The position numbers and the translations under genes are program-made. 64,000 nt of DNA from positions 155,311 through 219,310 of the forward strand of contig JAKFVU010000077.1 of the NCBI GenBank assembly GCA_021732025.1, in the 5' to 3' direction. The notes below the pieces were generated by a model. The model did no database searches. It was not told the DNA's origin and saw only the letters and a list, made by a program, of their open reading frames with translations. The stretch comes from Candidatus Obscuribacterales bacterium. GTDB lineage: Bacteria > Cyanobacteriota > Vampirovibrionia > Obscuribacterales > Obscuribacteraceae. Below, piece after piece: positions 35,562 through 43,151 of the stretch; positions within the stretch are counted from its first letter, which is position 1; each line of letters begins with the position of its first letter.

Positions 35562-37181
35562 TTAGTCGACTTTTTTTACGGGCTCTTCACCCTTTATCTT
35601 CGATACTTGTTTGGGCGCATCTGTAAACATATTGCCGACGAAATCTACTAGACCAGCTGTGCGTTTGGCTAATTTGCCATGCATCAGTTGAATGCCACCC
35701 TGAGCCATTTTGATTTTTGAGCTGCTATATGGATACCACCACACTCGGTGCGCACCGCCGGCAGCATCGATACTGATATGTTTTATGTTGCAGAGATCTT
35801 GCAGGCCAAAAATTGAATGGCCTTTGCCAAAGCCACTTTTCTTCAGACCACCCCAAGGCAATTGTGGCGTTGCATGAGAGAAGAGGCAGTCATTGATGAG
35901 CACAGTGCCTACGGTTAGATCGCGGGCAACGCATTCTGCCCTGTTTAATTTTCCTGCCCAAACTGTGGCTGTCAGACCATAGTCGCTGTCGTTGGCTAGC
36001 TCAACAGCTTGATCTTCGCTGTCAACAATCATAATTGGCATCAGTGGTCCAAAGGTCTCATCACGCATGAGTTTCATCGTGTGATCAACGCCAGTAATAA
36101 CCGTGGGCTCAAAGAAATATCCGCCAAGGTCGCTGCGTTCTCTGCCGCCGGTTAGGCAGCGGGCGCCTGCTGCAACCGCTTCTGAGACGTGGTTGATGAC
36201 GCGATCGAGTTGTCCCTGGTCTATCAGTGGGCCGACATCGGTGAGTGGATCTGTAGCTGGCCCTAGTTTCAGTTTCGCCGTCATGTTTGTCAGCGTTTCA
36301 ACTAGCTTGTCCGAATTTTTTCCTTTGATTATGTACACTCGTTCGACCGATGCACAGGCTTGGCCGGCATTGGTAAAGGCGCCCCAAAGTAAGCCACGAG
36401 CGGTCCATTCAACCGGTGCATCAGGCAGCACGATGGCGGCATCTTTGCCGCCTAGTTCAAGAGTGACCGGTGTCAGTCGCTCTGAAGCCTGTGCCATGAC
36501 GGCCTGCCCACCCTCAACTGAGCCGGTAAAGATCAATTTTGAAAGGTTGGTTTTGCTCAAAAGTTTGCCGGTGTCACGACCCCCGGTCACTACCTGAATG
36601 ACGCCATCGGGGAAGCCAGCTTCAGCAAAGAGTTCTCCAATCTTGATGCCAACGAGAGGCGACTTTTCTGAGGGTTTGAGCACCACTGTGTTGCCGAGCA
36701 TAATGGCCATGAGTGCGGTCATAGTGGGAATAGCAAAGGGATAATTCCATGGTGAAATGATGCCAATGACACCCAAGGGTTCGAAGGCAATAATGCTTTG
36801 CTTACTAGAAAGGAGCGGGTTAGCTAGCGCTACAGGCTGATCTGCCAACAGACGCTCTGAGTTTTCTGCTAGCCACACACAAGTGTCGAGGGGCCCACAA
36901 AGTTCAGATAAGTATGCTTCGGGCAGGGGCTTGCCTACTTCTTCGCTAATTAGATTGGCTATTTCATCGGCTTTACTGGCCAGTAACTGGCGAAATTTGA
37001 GCACTAACTTTGCCCGTTTGCTAAACGAAGTCAGTTGCCAATTTTCAAATGTCATCCAGGCTTTATTTACGGCTGCTTCAACTTCTTCTTCGCCCATGTT
37101 TGCAACGCGGCCAATTACCTGCTTTGTCGCTGGATTGAATGATTCGAAAGTGTTTGTTGCTTCTAGTTTGCTTACAACCAT
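35562..37181 (-). CDS. aldehyde dehydrogenase family protein
   Basis: The 539-residue protein has the ALDH fold with 'SPWNYPFAIP', 'GSVEGG', catalytic Glu in 'LELGGKDAAIV' and catalytic Cys in 'GQACASVERVY'. A C-terminal extension of about 60 residues ('MAQGGIQLMHGKLAKR...') follows the core. It oxidises aldehydes with NAD(P)+; the substrate is uncertain, perhaps long-chain aldehydes given the desaturase neighbour, with which it converges after one base. Confidence 0.93.
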   Translation of the reverse strand: MVVSKLEATNTFESFNPATKQVIGRVANMGEEEVEAAVNKAWMTFENWQLTSFSKRAKLVLKFRQLLASKADEIANLISEEVGKPLPEAYLSELCGPLDTCVWLAENSERLLADQPVALANPLLSSKQSIIAFEPLGVIGIISPWNYPFAIPTMTALMAIMLGNTVVLKPSEKSPLVGIKIGELFAEAGFPDGVIQVVTGGRDTGKLLSKTNLSKLIFTGSVEGGQAVMAQASERLTPVTLELGGKDAAIVLPDAPVEWTARGLLWGAFTNAGQACASVERVYIIKGKNSDKLVETLTNMTAKLKLGPATDPLTDVGPLIDQGQLDRVINHVSEAVAAGARCLTGGRERSDLGGYFFEPTVITGVDHTMKLMRDETFGPLMPIMIVDSEDQAVELANDSDYGLTATVWAGKLNRAECVARDLTVGTVLINDCLFSHATPQLPWGGLKKSGFGKGHSIFGLQDLCNIKHISIDAAGGAHRVWWYPYSSSKIKMAQGGIQLMHGKLAKRTAGLVDFVGNMFTDAPKQVSKIKGEEPVKKVD

Positions 37182-37218
37182 TTTTTTGCCTTACTCGATT
37201 CTACTTTTGTTAGGGCTA

Positions 37219-38982
37219 TTATTTGCTCAGTTTATCTTTTGCTGTTTGTTTGTCAGGGCCGCTTAAGCCGCTGTCGAGACTTTGCTTGAAGAGCTTGTTG
37301 GCCTCTTCTGTGTTGCCGCTTTTTAGTTTGCAATTGGCTAGGGCAAAAGCGGCATTAGGGTTGGTGTCACCTTCACTTATAGCTTTGGTCAAAAGTTCTT
37401 CTCCTCTCGCCTGGCCTGCCTTTGCTAGTATTATGCCCAGCTTGCTCAAGGCTTCTATATCTCCAGGCGCCTGTGATAGCGCTTTTTCTAAGGCCTCTTC
37501 TTGCAGGGCAGCATTGCTTTCTTTCTCTGATATAGCCGCTGCGGTTAAATCAATCTCTTCGTCGTGGCCAGTTGCTTGAGCTTTAGCCAGATAATTTTTA
37601 GCATCGGCAAGATTGCCTTCATTTAGTGCTGTGCGGCTCAGAGCTACAAAAAGCGCAGTTCGGCTCTGCTGTTCTTTCTCACTAGCTGATTGGCAAAGTC
37701 GTTGAGCTTCAGCCTTTAGCGTTGCTAAATTATTCTTGTCTAAATCGTCTTGCTTTAGGCGAGCAGTTAATTCAAGTGCGACCGCCTGTGGTATTAAACC
37801 AGATACTTTACGCAGATCGCGAGCTTGGCTAACAGCCTCGATTGTGTCGCCTTGTTTGAGGTTGATCTTGGCGGCAATTAATTGAGCAGGAAAAAGGCTT
37901 TTGTCTTTTTCTGCGGCAGTGTTTAAGGCAGAACGTGCTTTTTTATAGTCGCCGTCTTTGTACGCTAAGTAGCCTGTGGCAAAGCTTGTCAGAGGTTCAT
38001 TTGCATTAGACAATTTAGTGCTTGTATCGCGAGCCTTAGACAGATCTCCTAAGCTCAAATAGCAAAGCGTTTCTAGTGCCAGTTCTGACTGGCTATTTTG
38101 AGTGCCCTTGTGACTGTTCTTCAATCCCGCTAATGTAGCGCTTGCATTGCCGGCGAGAAAGAGACTCAGATTTTGTTTGAACAAAGCTGTTTTAGATTGC
38201 GGGTACTGCTCGAGTACTCGGCTGAAGCAATTGTTTGCCTCGTCGTAATAGCCCATGTTGAGAGCTTCTTCACCGAGGCCAAGCAAACCCTCAACTGGTA
38301 TTTCTGAGCCAGAGAGAAATTGTTTGAACTGATTGCGCACGCCGTTGATATTGCCAGCTCCATTCATACTGCTAATTGTTCGAGTGCGCGAATAACGGGC
38401 AGAAGGGCTCAGGGTCGCTGCTTTGGCTGCAGCATTTTGTGCTTTCTCTTGCTCGTTCAGTGCGCCATAAAGTTCAGAGAGGGCAAGCCAGGCGTCGTGA
38501 CTGCCCGGGTCGAGAGCAACCACTGCTTCAAACTCTTTTACGGCTTCGCTTTTCTCGCCCATTGTCAACAGTGTCATGGCTGCTTGTAAGTGGGCCAGCA
38601 TTGAGTCTGGTGCTATGGCTGTGGCGGCGCGAGCAACTGCCAAGGCTTCGTCTTTTGTGTCTGGCAGGCGGGTTAAGATTGTGTTGAGTAAGAGATGTAT
38701 TTGTAAGTTACTAGGGCACTTGGGCAACCATTCGCGCAAATAATTGGCGGCCTCTAGAGTGTTGCCTCGAGCAAATAGGCCAGACGCCTTTGAAAGACAG
38801 CCAGGGCAGCCGGCATCATCGGGCTTTCTAGGGCTGGGCGCATTTGATCCGCTCGCAGTTTTGCTGCGAGCTAGTACCTGATTGTCAAACTGCCATGACA
38901 AGGCCAGGCTAGCGCCCAGAAGGGCGATTTTGAGACGGCTGGATAAAGTAAAAAAGTTAGACACCGCTATAGCATAGCTCAA
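37219..38982 (-). CDS. TPR-repeat secreted or membrane-anchored protein
   Basis: The 587-residue protein begins with a signal-like hydrophobic segment ('LKIALLGASLALSW'). The TTG at 38982 and GTG at 38964 are both possible starts, and neither has a good ribosome site. A 'GCPGC' Cys pair follows. The rest is about 14 TPR-like helical hairpins, e.g. 'DPGSHDAWLALSELYGALNEQEKAQ'. It probably scaffolds protein complexes in the periplasm. It is divergent from another TPR gene 46 bp away. Confidence 0.85.
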   Translation of the reverse strand: MSYAIAVSNFFTLSSRLKIALLGASLALSWQFDNQVLARSKTASGSNAPSPRKPDDAGCPGCLSKASGLFARGNTLEAANYLREWLPKCPSNLQIHLLLNTILTRLPDTKDEALAVARAATAIAPDSMLAHLQAAMTLLTMGEKSEAVKEFEAVVALDPGSHDAWLALSELYGALNEQEKAQNAAAKAATLSPSARYSRTRTISSMNGAGNINGVRNQFKQFLSGSEIPVEGLLGLGEEALNMGYYDEANNCFSRVLEQYPQSKTALFKQNLSLFLAGNASATLAGLKNSHKGTQNSQSELALETLCYLSLGDLSKARDTSTKLSNANEPLTSFATGYLAYKDGDYKKARSALNTAAEKDKSLFPAQLIAAKINLKQGDTIEAVSQARDLRKVSGLIPQAVALELTARLKQDDLDKNNLATLKAEAQRLCQSASEKEQQSRTALFVALSRTALNEGNLADAKNYLAKAQATGHDEEIDLTAAAISEKESNAALQEEALEKALSQAPGDIEALSKLGIILAKAGQARGEELLTKAISEGDTNPNAAFALANCKLKSGNTEEANKLFKQSLDSGLSGPDKQTAKDKLSK

Positions 38983-39010
38983 TTGGATCGCTATACTGAA
39001 AAGATAGTAT
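38983..39010 (+). promoter_or_regulatory. probable promoter in the divergent TPR intergenic region
   Basis: TTGGAT (38983-38988), a 16-base spacer and TAGTAT (39005-39010) lie 19 bp before the TTG start of the rightward TPR gene. Confidence 0.5.
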
Positions 39011-39028
39011 TAACGGGAAGTAAAGCGG

Positions 39029-40132
39029 TTGAATCTTGTGACCAGGAAGCGAATCGATGTTGTTAGAAAAATCATCTATCTGTTCACTGTTGCGGTCGTT
39101 CCTCTTGCCCTTAGCTCCGTCGCCGTGGCTGCTAGCAGTAGCAGCAATAGCAGTGCTGCTCTAGAGCGAGCTAACCAAGCTTATCTGGCAAGAAAGTATA
39201 ACGATGCTTCTGGTCTGGTTAGCCGAGTTATTCTAAAAGAAGGAGAGAGCGCAGCGGCGCTTAATTTGCTTGGCAAAATTTATCATCGCCAAGGCAAAAT
39301 TGATGAGGCCCTAGGGCAGTATCAAAAGGCACTTAAGCTTGATAGCACCTTTGCCGAAGCGCGTTTCGACCTCGGTGTGGCCCTTTTTGATCAAGGTAAT
39401 TATGCTCAGGCTGTCAAAGAATTTGAAGCAGCTCTGCAAGCTGGTGCCAATAGCGAATATCAATACAACCTAGCTATTTCGCTGGAGAGACTCGGTCAAC
39501 TTCGACCGGCCACTGAGGGCTACGAGAAGGCTATTCAACTTGATGAGAAGAATGCCGCTGCTCACTACAGTCTGGCTCGCCTGTTGGCGGCAGCAGACGA
39601 CAACGATCGAGCCATTCAAGAGTATCGCCTAGCCATTGCCGCCCAACCAGATTTTCCTGAAGCCCACAATAATCTAGGTGTGGTCTACAGTAACCTAGGA
39701 AAGTATCCTGAAGCTATTGCTTGTTTTCAGCAGGCTCTAAAGATCAATCCGGATTGTTCGGAGGCCCAGCGAAACTTAGGTTACGCTCAGGCGCACACAA
39801 GTTTGGGTGTGACCTATCTTAGTCAGGGTGATAGCAAAAAGGCTCTGGATGAGTTTCGCAAGGCCTTGCGTATCGACTCACGTTACGCTGACGCTCACTA
39901 CAATCTTGCTTTGCTTTTGCAAAAGCAGGGACAAGTGCAAGAAGCAGTTGGGCATTACAAAGAAGCGATCAAGTACGACCCCAGTTCTGCAGTAGCTCAC
40001 AACAATTTGGGCGTGGCGCTGATGCAGCTCGGCAATAAACAAGAAGCAGAGTCTGAGTACAAAGAAGCCCTTAGACTGAAAGCTGACTTTAAGGATGCCA
40101 AACTCAATTTGGACGAATTGCAGAAGAAGTAG
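39029..40132 (+). CDS. TPR-repeat secreted protein
   Basis: The 367-residue protein starts at TTG 39029 (GGGAAG upstream; GTG 39038 also possible). It has a signal peptide ('IIYLFTVAVVPLALSSVAVA') and nine or so canonical TPRs with consensus units such as 'AEARFDLGVALFDQGNYAQA' and 'AHNNLGVVYSNLGKYPEA'. It is probably a periplasmic protein-protein interaction platform. Its regular repeats suggest recent duplication. It converges with the 5'-nucleotidase gene after 14 bp. Confidence 0.88.
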   Translation: MNLVTRKRIDVVRKIIYLFTVAVVPLALSSVAVAASSSSNSSAALERANQAYLARKYNDASGLVSRVILKEGESAAALNLLGKIYHRQGKIDEALGQYQKALKLDSTFAEARFDLGVALFDQGNYAQAVKEFEAALQAGANSEYQYNLAISLERLGQLRPATEGYEKAIQLDEKNAAAHYSLARLLAAADDNDRAIQEYRLAIAAQPDFPEAHNNLGVVYSNLGKYPEAIACFQQALKINPDCSEAQRNLGYAQAHTSLGVTYLSQGDSKKALDEFRKALRIDSRYADAHYNLALLLQKQGQVQEAVGHYKEAIKYDPSSAVAHNNLGVALMQLGNKQEAESEYKEALRLKADFKDAKLNLDELQKK

Positions 40133-40146
40133 ATTGGATTTTTTAG

Positions 40147-42138
40147 CTACTTGATCGCGGAAAAATTGGCCTTTAGGTCTTCAATAGAGACTGGATAGCT
40201 GACCGCCTTTACCAATTTAGTGTTTTTACTAGTTGATTTTCCTTCGGCTACGAGGGCGACATAGCGCTTCAGCTGCGACTGTTGCCGCGCAACTCTTTTG
40301 CCGAACTCTTTTAATGGTACCGCTTCAGTTATCAGCTCTGGCTCCGCCAGGGGCAAGACTGTGCTACCGCCAGTAGTGTCATTGAAAACTGTTGTCACTC
40401 CTAACTTGTCTGCGGTGAAGGCCGCTACTTTTATCGCTGAGCAATTGGCAAGGGGTGAGTTTTGCAGATTACTATTATTAGTATTGCCTAGTGCTGGCAT
40501 CAAGCTGCCACTGAGATAGGCAATGCGATCACCATATTGAGGCTTGATTTTAGGGTGTTTGAGCAAGTATCTCTTGAGATATTCATTTAGTTTTTGGTCT
40601 GTATATTTGACATTTTTGGCGTCGGGAAATTGATAGCCTTCGCCTCCTTTGAAGGAATAATCGGTCATGCCGATACGATAAGTTGACTGCGGCTCTACTT
40701 CTTGCCAGACTTTATTTTTCTCGGCTAAGACAAAGACTAAGCGATCTCCAATTTTTCGTTCTTGATCGTAAGCAAATTTGAGGCCATGAACATCTAAGAA
40801 CTTTCCACCAGTTGCTCCAGCGACGCTATGCTCAAGGGTCTTCTTTAGCCGCTCACCGCTGACATCAGCAAAAACTAGATGATTGTCGAAAGGCAGAAGT
40901 TCTTCTACTTTTTCAAGGTTGACTGCACCTTTTTCAATACGTGAGCGAATACCGCCTCGGTTTTCTAAGGTAATTTCAGCATTGTCGCTAATGCCTGCTT
41001 CGTAGAATGAGTCACAGATTAGGTCTCCTAATGCTGAGTCAGTTTTCATGCCACGAAAGTTATTATCAAAGTCATGGCTGGCATAGCTCAACACTGTGTC
41101 TTTCAGCGTTTGCAGAGGTTGGCCCTTGAGAGCCAAGTAGTCTTTGATGTCTTTGTCTTCGCTAATATCATCTGTGATATGCAAGAGTTTGTAGTGAGTA
41201 TCTTTGCTGTTGACCAAACCATTCTTGTCGAAGACTAGATCGAGCTTACCTAAATTGCGGCCGTAGCTGCCGGTTTGCACGATTATGGTCTGGCTGCCGT
41301 CCCCATGCTCTACCACCACAGGGGTATCTAAGCGAGTGTGGCTGTGGCCGCCAATAATGGCATCAATTTGTGGTATTTCACGGGCTAGTATCTTGTCGGC
41401 GTCTAGGCCGCAATGGGTCACTAAGATGATCTTATCGACCCCTTGAGCCGCCACTTGTTCAACTTCCTTTTTTATGGGGGCGACCCAACTCATTTCTCTA
41501 TTTGTTTGACTGCTATCTCGCTGTAGAACGACACCGTCACGGCTGAGTGAAAGTGTCTCTATATCTGGGGTTATAGCGCCAATAAAGCCAACTTTGTGCC
41601 CATCGATGGTTTTAATAACCGATGGTTTGAGAAGCTTCTTCAGTTGCGGCAAGGCGTCAGCATCTAAATTGCAATTGAGTACATCAAACTTGGCTTTTTC
41701 TAATTGTTTGGCTAGGTTAATTGCCCCTGCGTCAAATTCATGATTACCAATGGTGTAAAAGTCGTAGCCAATCATATTGAGCATTGCCACTTCTATTTCA
41801 CCTTGATAGTAGGTAAAGAATGGCGTGCCCTGAAAAATATCACCGGCGTCAGCCACGATGACGTTTTTGCTCTCTTTGCGCAGTTGTCTGATTAAATGAC
41901 CTAAGCGGGCCATTCCACCAACCATTTTGCCCCTGTCTTGGAAGGACTGATCGTGGGCATGAAGGTCATTAGTATGTAAGACGGTCAAGCTGAAGTTAGT
42001 TTTTTTATCAGCCAGTGCCTGCGGCAGAGAGGGTATGAGGAGAGCACATATGAAAGCGCCGAAAATCGCCACTATAAGTGTTAGGCGCCAATTTATTTGG
42101 TGCTTTTCTTTAGCGCTCTTTGTCTCAATCTCTACCAT
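40147..42138 (-). CDS. secreted 5'-nucleotidase/UDP-sugar hydrolase family protein
   Basis: The 663-residue protein has a signal peptide (about residues 20-43) and a calcineurin-like phosphoesterase domain with the metal motifs 'HTNDLHAHD', 'ADAGDIFQGTP' and 'GNHEFD'. The 5'-nucleotidase C-terminal domain ('ENRGGIRS', 'SFKGGEGYQF') follows, and a further C-terminal extension of about 120 residues has no recognised domain. It should release phosphate from nucleotides outside the cytoplasm. The start ATG 42138 lies within the antisense N-terminal region of the next gene: the two coding regions overlap by 89 bp (42050-42138). Confidence 0.93.
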   Translation of the reverse strand: MVEIETKSAKEKHQINWRLTLIVAIFGAFICALLIPSLPQALADKKTNFSLTVLHTNDLHAHDQSFQDRGKMVGGMARLGHLIRQLRKESKNVIVADAGDIFQGTPFFTYYQGEIEVAMLNMIGYDFYTIGNHEFDAGAINLAKQLEKAKFDVLNCNLDADALPQLKKLLKPSVIKTIDGHKVGFIGAITPDIETLSLSRDGVVLQRDSSQTNREMSWVAPIKKEVEQVAAQGVDKIILVTHCGLDADKILAREIPQIDAIIGGHSHTRLDTPVVVEHGDGSQTIIVQTGSYGRNLGKLDLVFDKNGLVNSKDTHYKLLHITDDISEDKDIKDYLALKGQPLQTLKDTVLSYASHDFDNNFRGMKTDSALGDLICDSFYEAGISDNAEITLENRGGIRSRIEKGAVNLEKVEELLPFDNHLVFADVSGERLKKTLEHSVAGATGGKFLDVHGLKFAYDQERKIGDRLVFVLAEKNKVWQEVEPQSTYRIGMTDYSFKGGEGYQFPDAKNVKYTDQKLNEYLKRYLLKHPKIKPQYGDRIAYLSGSLMPALGNTNNSNLQNSPLANCSAIKVAAFTADKLGVTTVFNDTTGGSTVLPLAEPELITEAVPLKEFGKRVARQQSQLKRYVALVAEGKSTSKNTKLVKAVSYPVSIEDLKANFSAIK

Positions 42139-42628
42139 GGTCGTGCCCCAGTTAACTCATTCTTCTGTATACGCTCAATCTGGACAAAAAGTTCGAAGTA
42201 TTAGCTGTGAGTTTGTGCCTGAAGAGCAATGCCCTGTAGATATGGCCTCTGTGCGCTGCGAACTTGACCTCGATCCCTTTGATGCACCTATGTCTTCGCG
42301 CATATATGCAGATTACAAGAATACTAGCCCTCGTCCGATTTCGGCTGTCAAATTTAGAATTCGCTTTGTTGACGCTGAAGGAGTTGAAAGAGGCACATTT
42401 CACGCCGTTGACAGCGCCTATGTGGCCGCCGGAGGGACAAAGGGGCACAAGTGGAAACGCGATTTCACTCTAGACCCTAGAGTGGTTTCAATGAAGGTGC
42501 GGGTCTTGCAAGTCAAGTATGCCGAGGGCGGTGACTGGCAAAGTGTCAAAATGCAAGAATTAGCTCAGCCGGGTTCTGCTGAGCCAGCGCCTACACCCGC
42601 AACTCCTGATAGCTCCGCGGGGCCATAA
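42050..42628 (+). CDS. secreted protein, unknown, start overlapping antisense with 5'-nucleotidase
   Basis: The ATG at 42050 has AGGAG (42038-42042) 7 bases upstream, one of the best ribosome sites in the window. The 192-residue product has a signal peptide (basic MKAPKIATISVRR, hydrophobic core, cleavage near 'VYAQ'). A mature domain of about 120 residues is predicted to be beta-rich ('YADYKNTSPRPISAVKFRIRFVD'), and a Pro/Ala-rich tail ends it. I do not recognise the domain. Its first 30 codons are antisense to the first 30 codons of the 5'-nucleotidase gene, so its promoter must lie inside that gene. Confidence 0.8.
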   Translation: MKAPKIATISVRRQFIWCFSLALFVSISTMVVPQLTHSSVYAQSGQKVRSISCEFVPEEQCPVDMASVRCELDLDPFDAPMSSRIYADYKNTSPRPISAVKFRIRFVDAEGVERGTFHAVDSAYVAAGGTKGHKWKRDFTLDPRVVSMKVRVLQVKYAEGGDWQSVKMQELAQPGSAEPAPTPATPDSSAGP

Positions 42629-42733
42629 ATTGCGGTTTTTAGTTAGCAGCATCTGATAAAGGAATCTGCGCACTCTGAAAAATATTCTTGTATTCAGCCA
42701 GCCAGCGGCTTCTTACCCTTGTTGTGCATCTCT

Positions 42734-42761
42734 TTGATATTGACTGGTGCGGTATTGTATA
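42734..42761 (+). promoter_or_regulatory. possible promoter for the small membrane protein gene
   Basis: TTGATA (42734-42739), a 16-base spacer and TGTATA (42756-42761) lie about 45 bp before the start at 42807. Confidence 0.4.
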
Positions 42762-42806
42762 TCCACTGCTAAAAATTGAATATTTCTCTCTATGGGAGGT
42801 TCGGAT

Positions 42807-42992
42807 ATGGCTCACGCCCGGGAGCCGATCACGACGATCCTTGCCATGGTTGTTGTTGCGATCGCATGTTTTGTTGTCGCTAAAGCAACCTGGCAGGTAC
42901 TGCTTCTTGCTTTTGTCGTTGTGAGTTTCGGTTGTTGTCTGTACAAATTGATTGAGAAGGATTCTCGCTCTTCAAGCGAGTTTATTCACTAA
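42807..42992 (+). CDS. 61-residue membrane protein
   Basis: The ATG at 42807 has GGGAGG upstream, 9 bases away. The small protein has a short polar N-terminus with 'HAREPITT', two adjacent hydrophobic helices or one long one (residues about 13-45, including Cys-rich 'FGCCL'), and a charged Lys/Asp/Ser C-terminus. It has its own candidate promoter and a strong terminator at 43042, so it appears to be an independent transcript. Function is unknown. Confidence 0.75.
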   Translation: MAHAREPITTILAMVVVAIACFVVAKATWQVLLLAFVVVSFGCCLYKLIEKDSRSSSEFIH

Positions 42993-43041
42993 GACCGCCT
43001 GCTGCTTGCGTTTTTTACCCTGTGAAAGTACTCGAAAATGA

Positions 43042-43074
43042 AGCCTCCTAAGAATTTAGGAGGCTCGTTTTTTT
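43042..43074 (+). terminator. rho-independent terminator
   Basis: AGCCTCCTAA (43042-43051) pairs perfectly with 43056-43065 over a 4-base loop and is followed by CGTTTTTTT. Confidence 0.9.
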
Positions 43075-43151
43075 GCTGGTCAAGTTGGTATAACCAGTAA
43101 AGGCTGCGCATTTAGACCTTACTATTTACGGATGCAAGAAGGAGTTCATTC

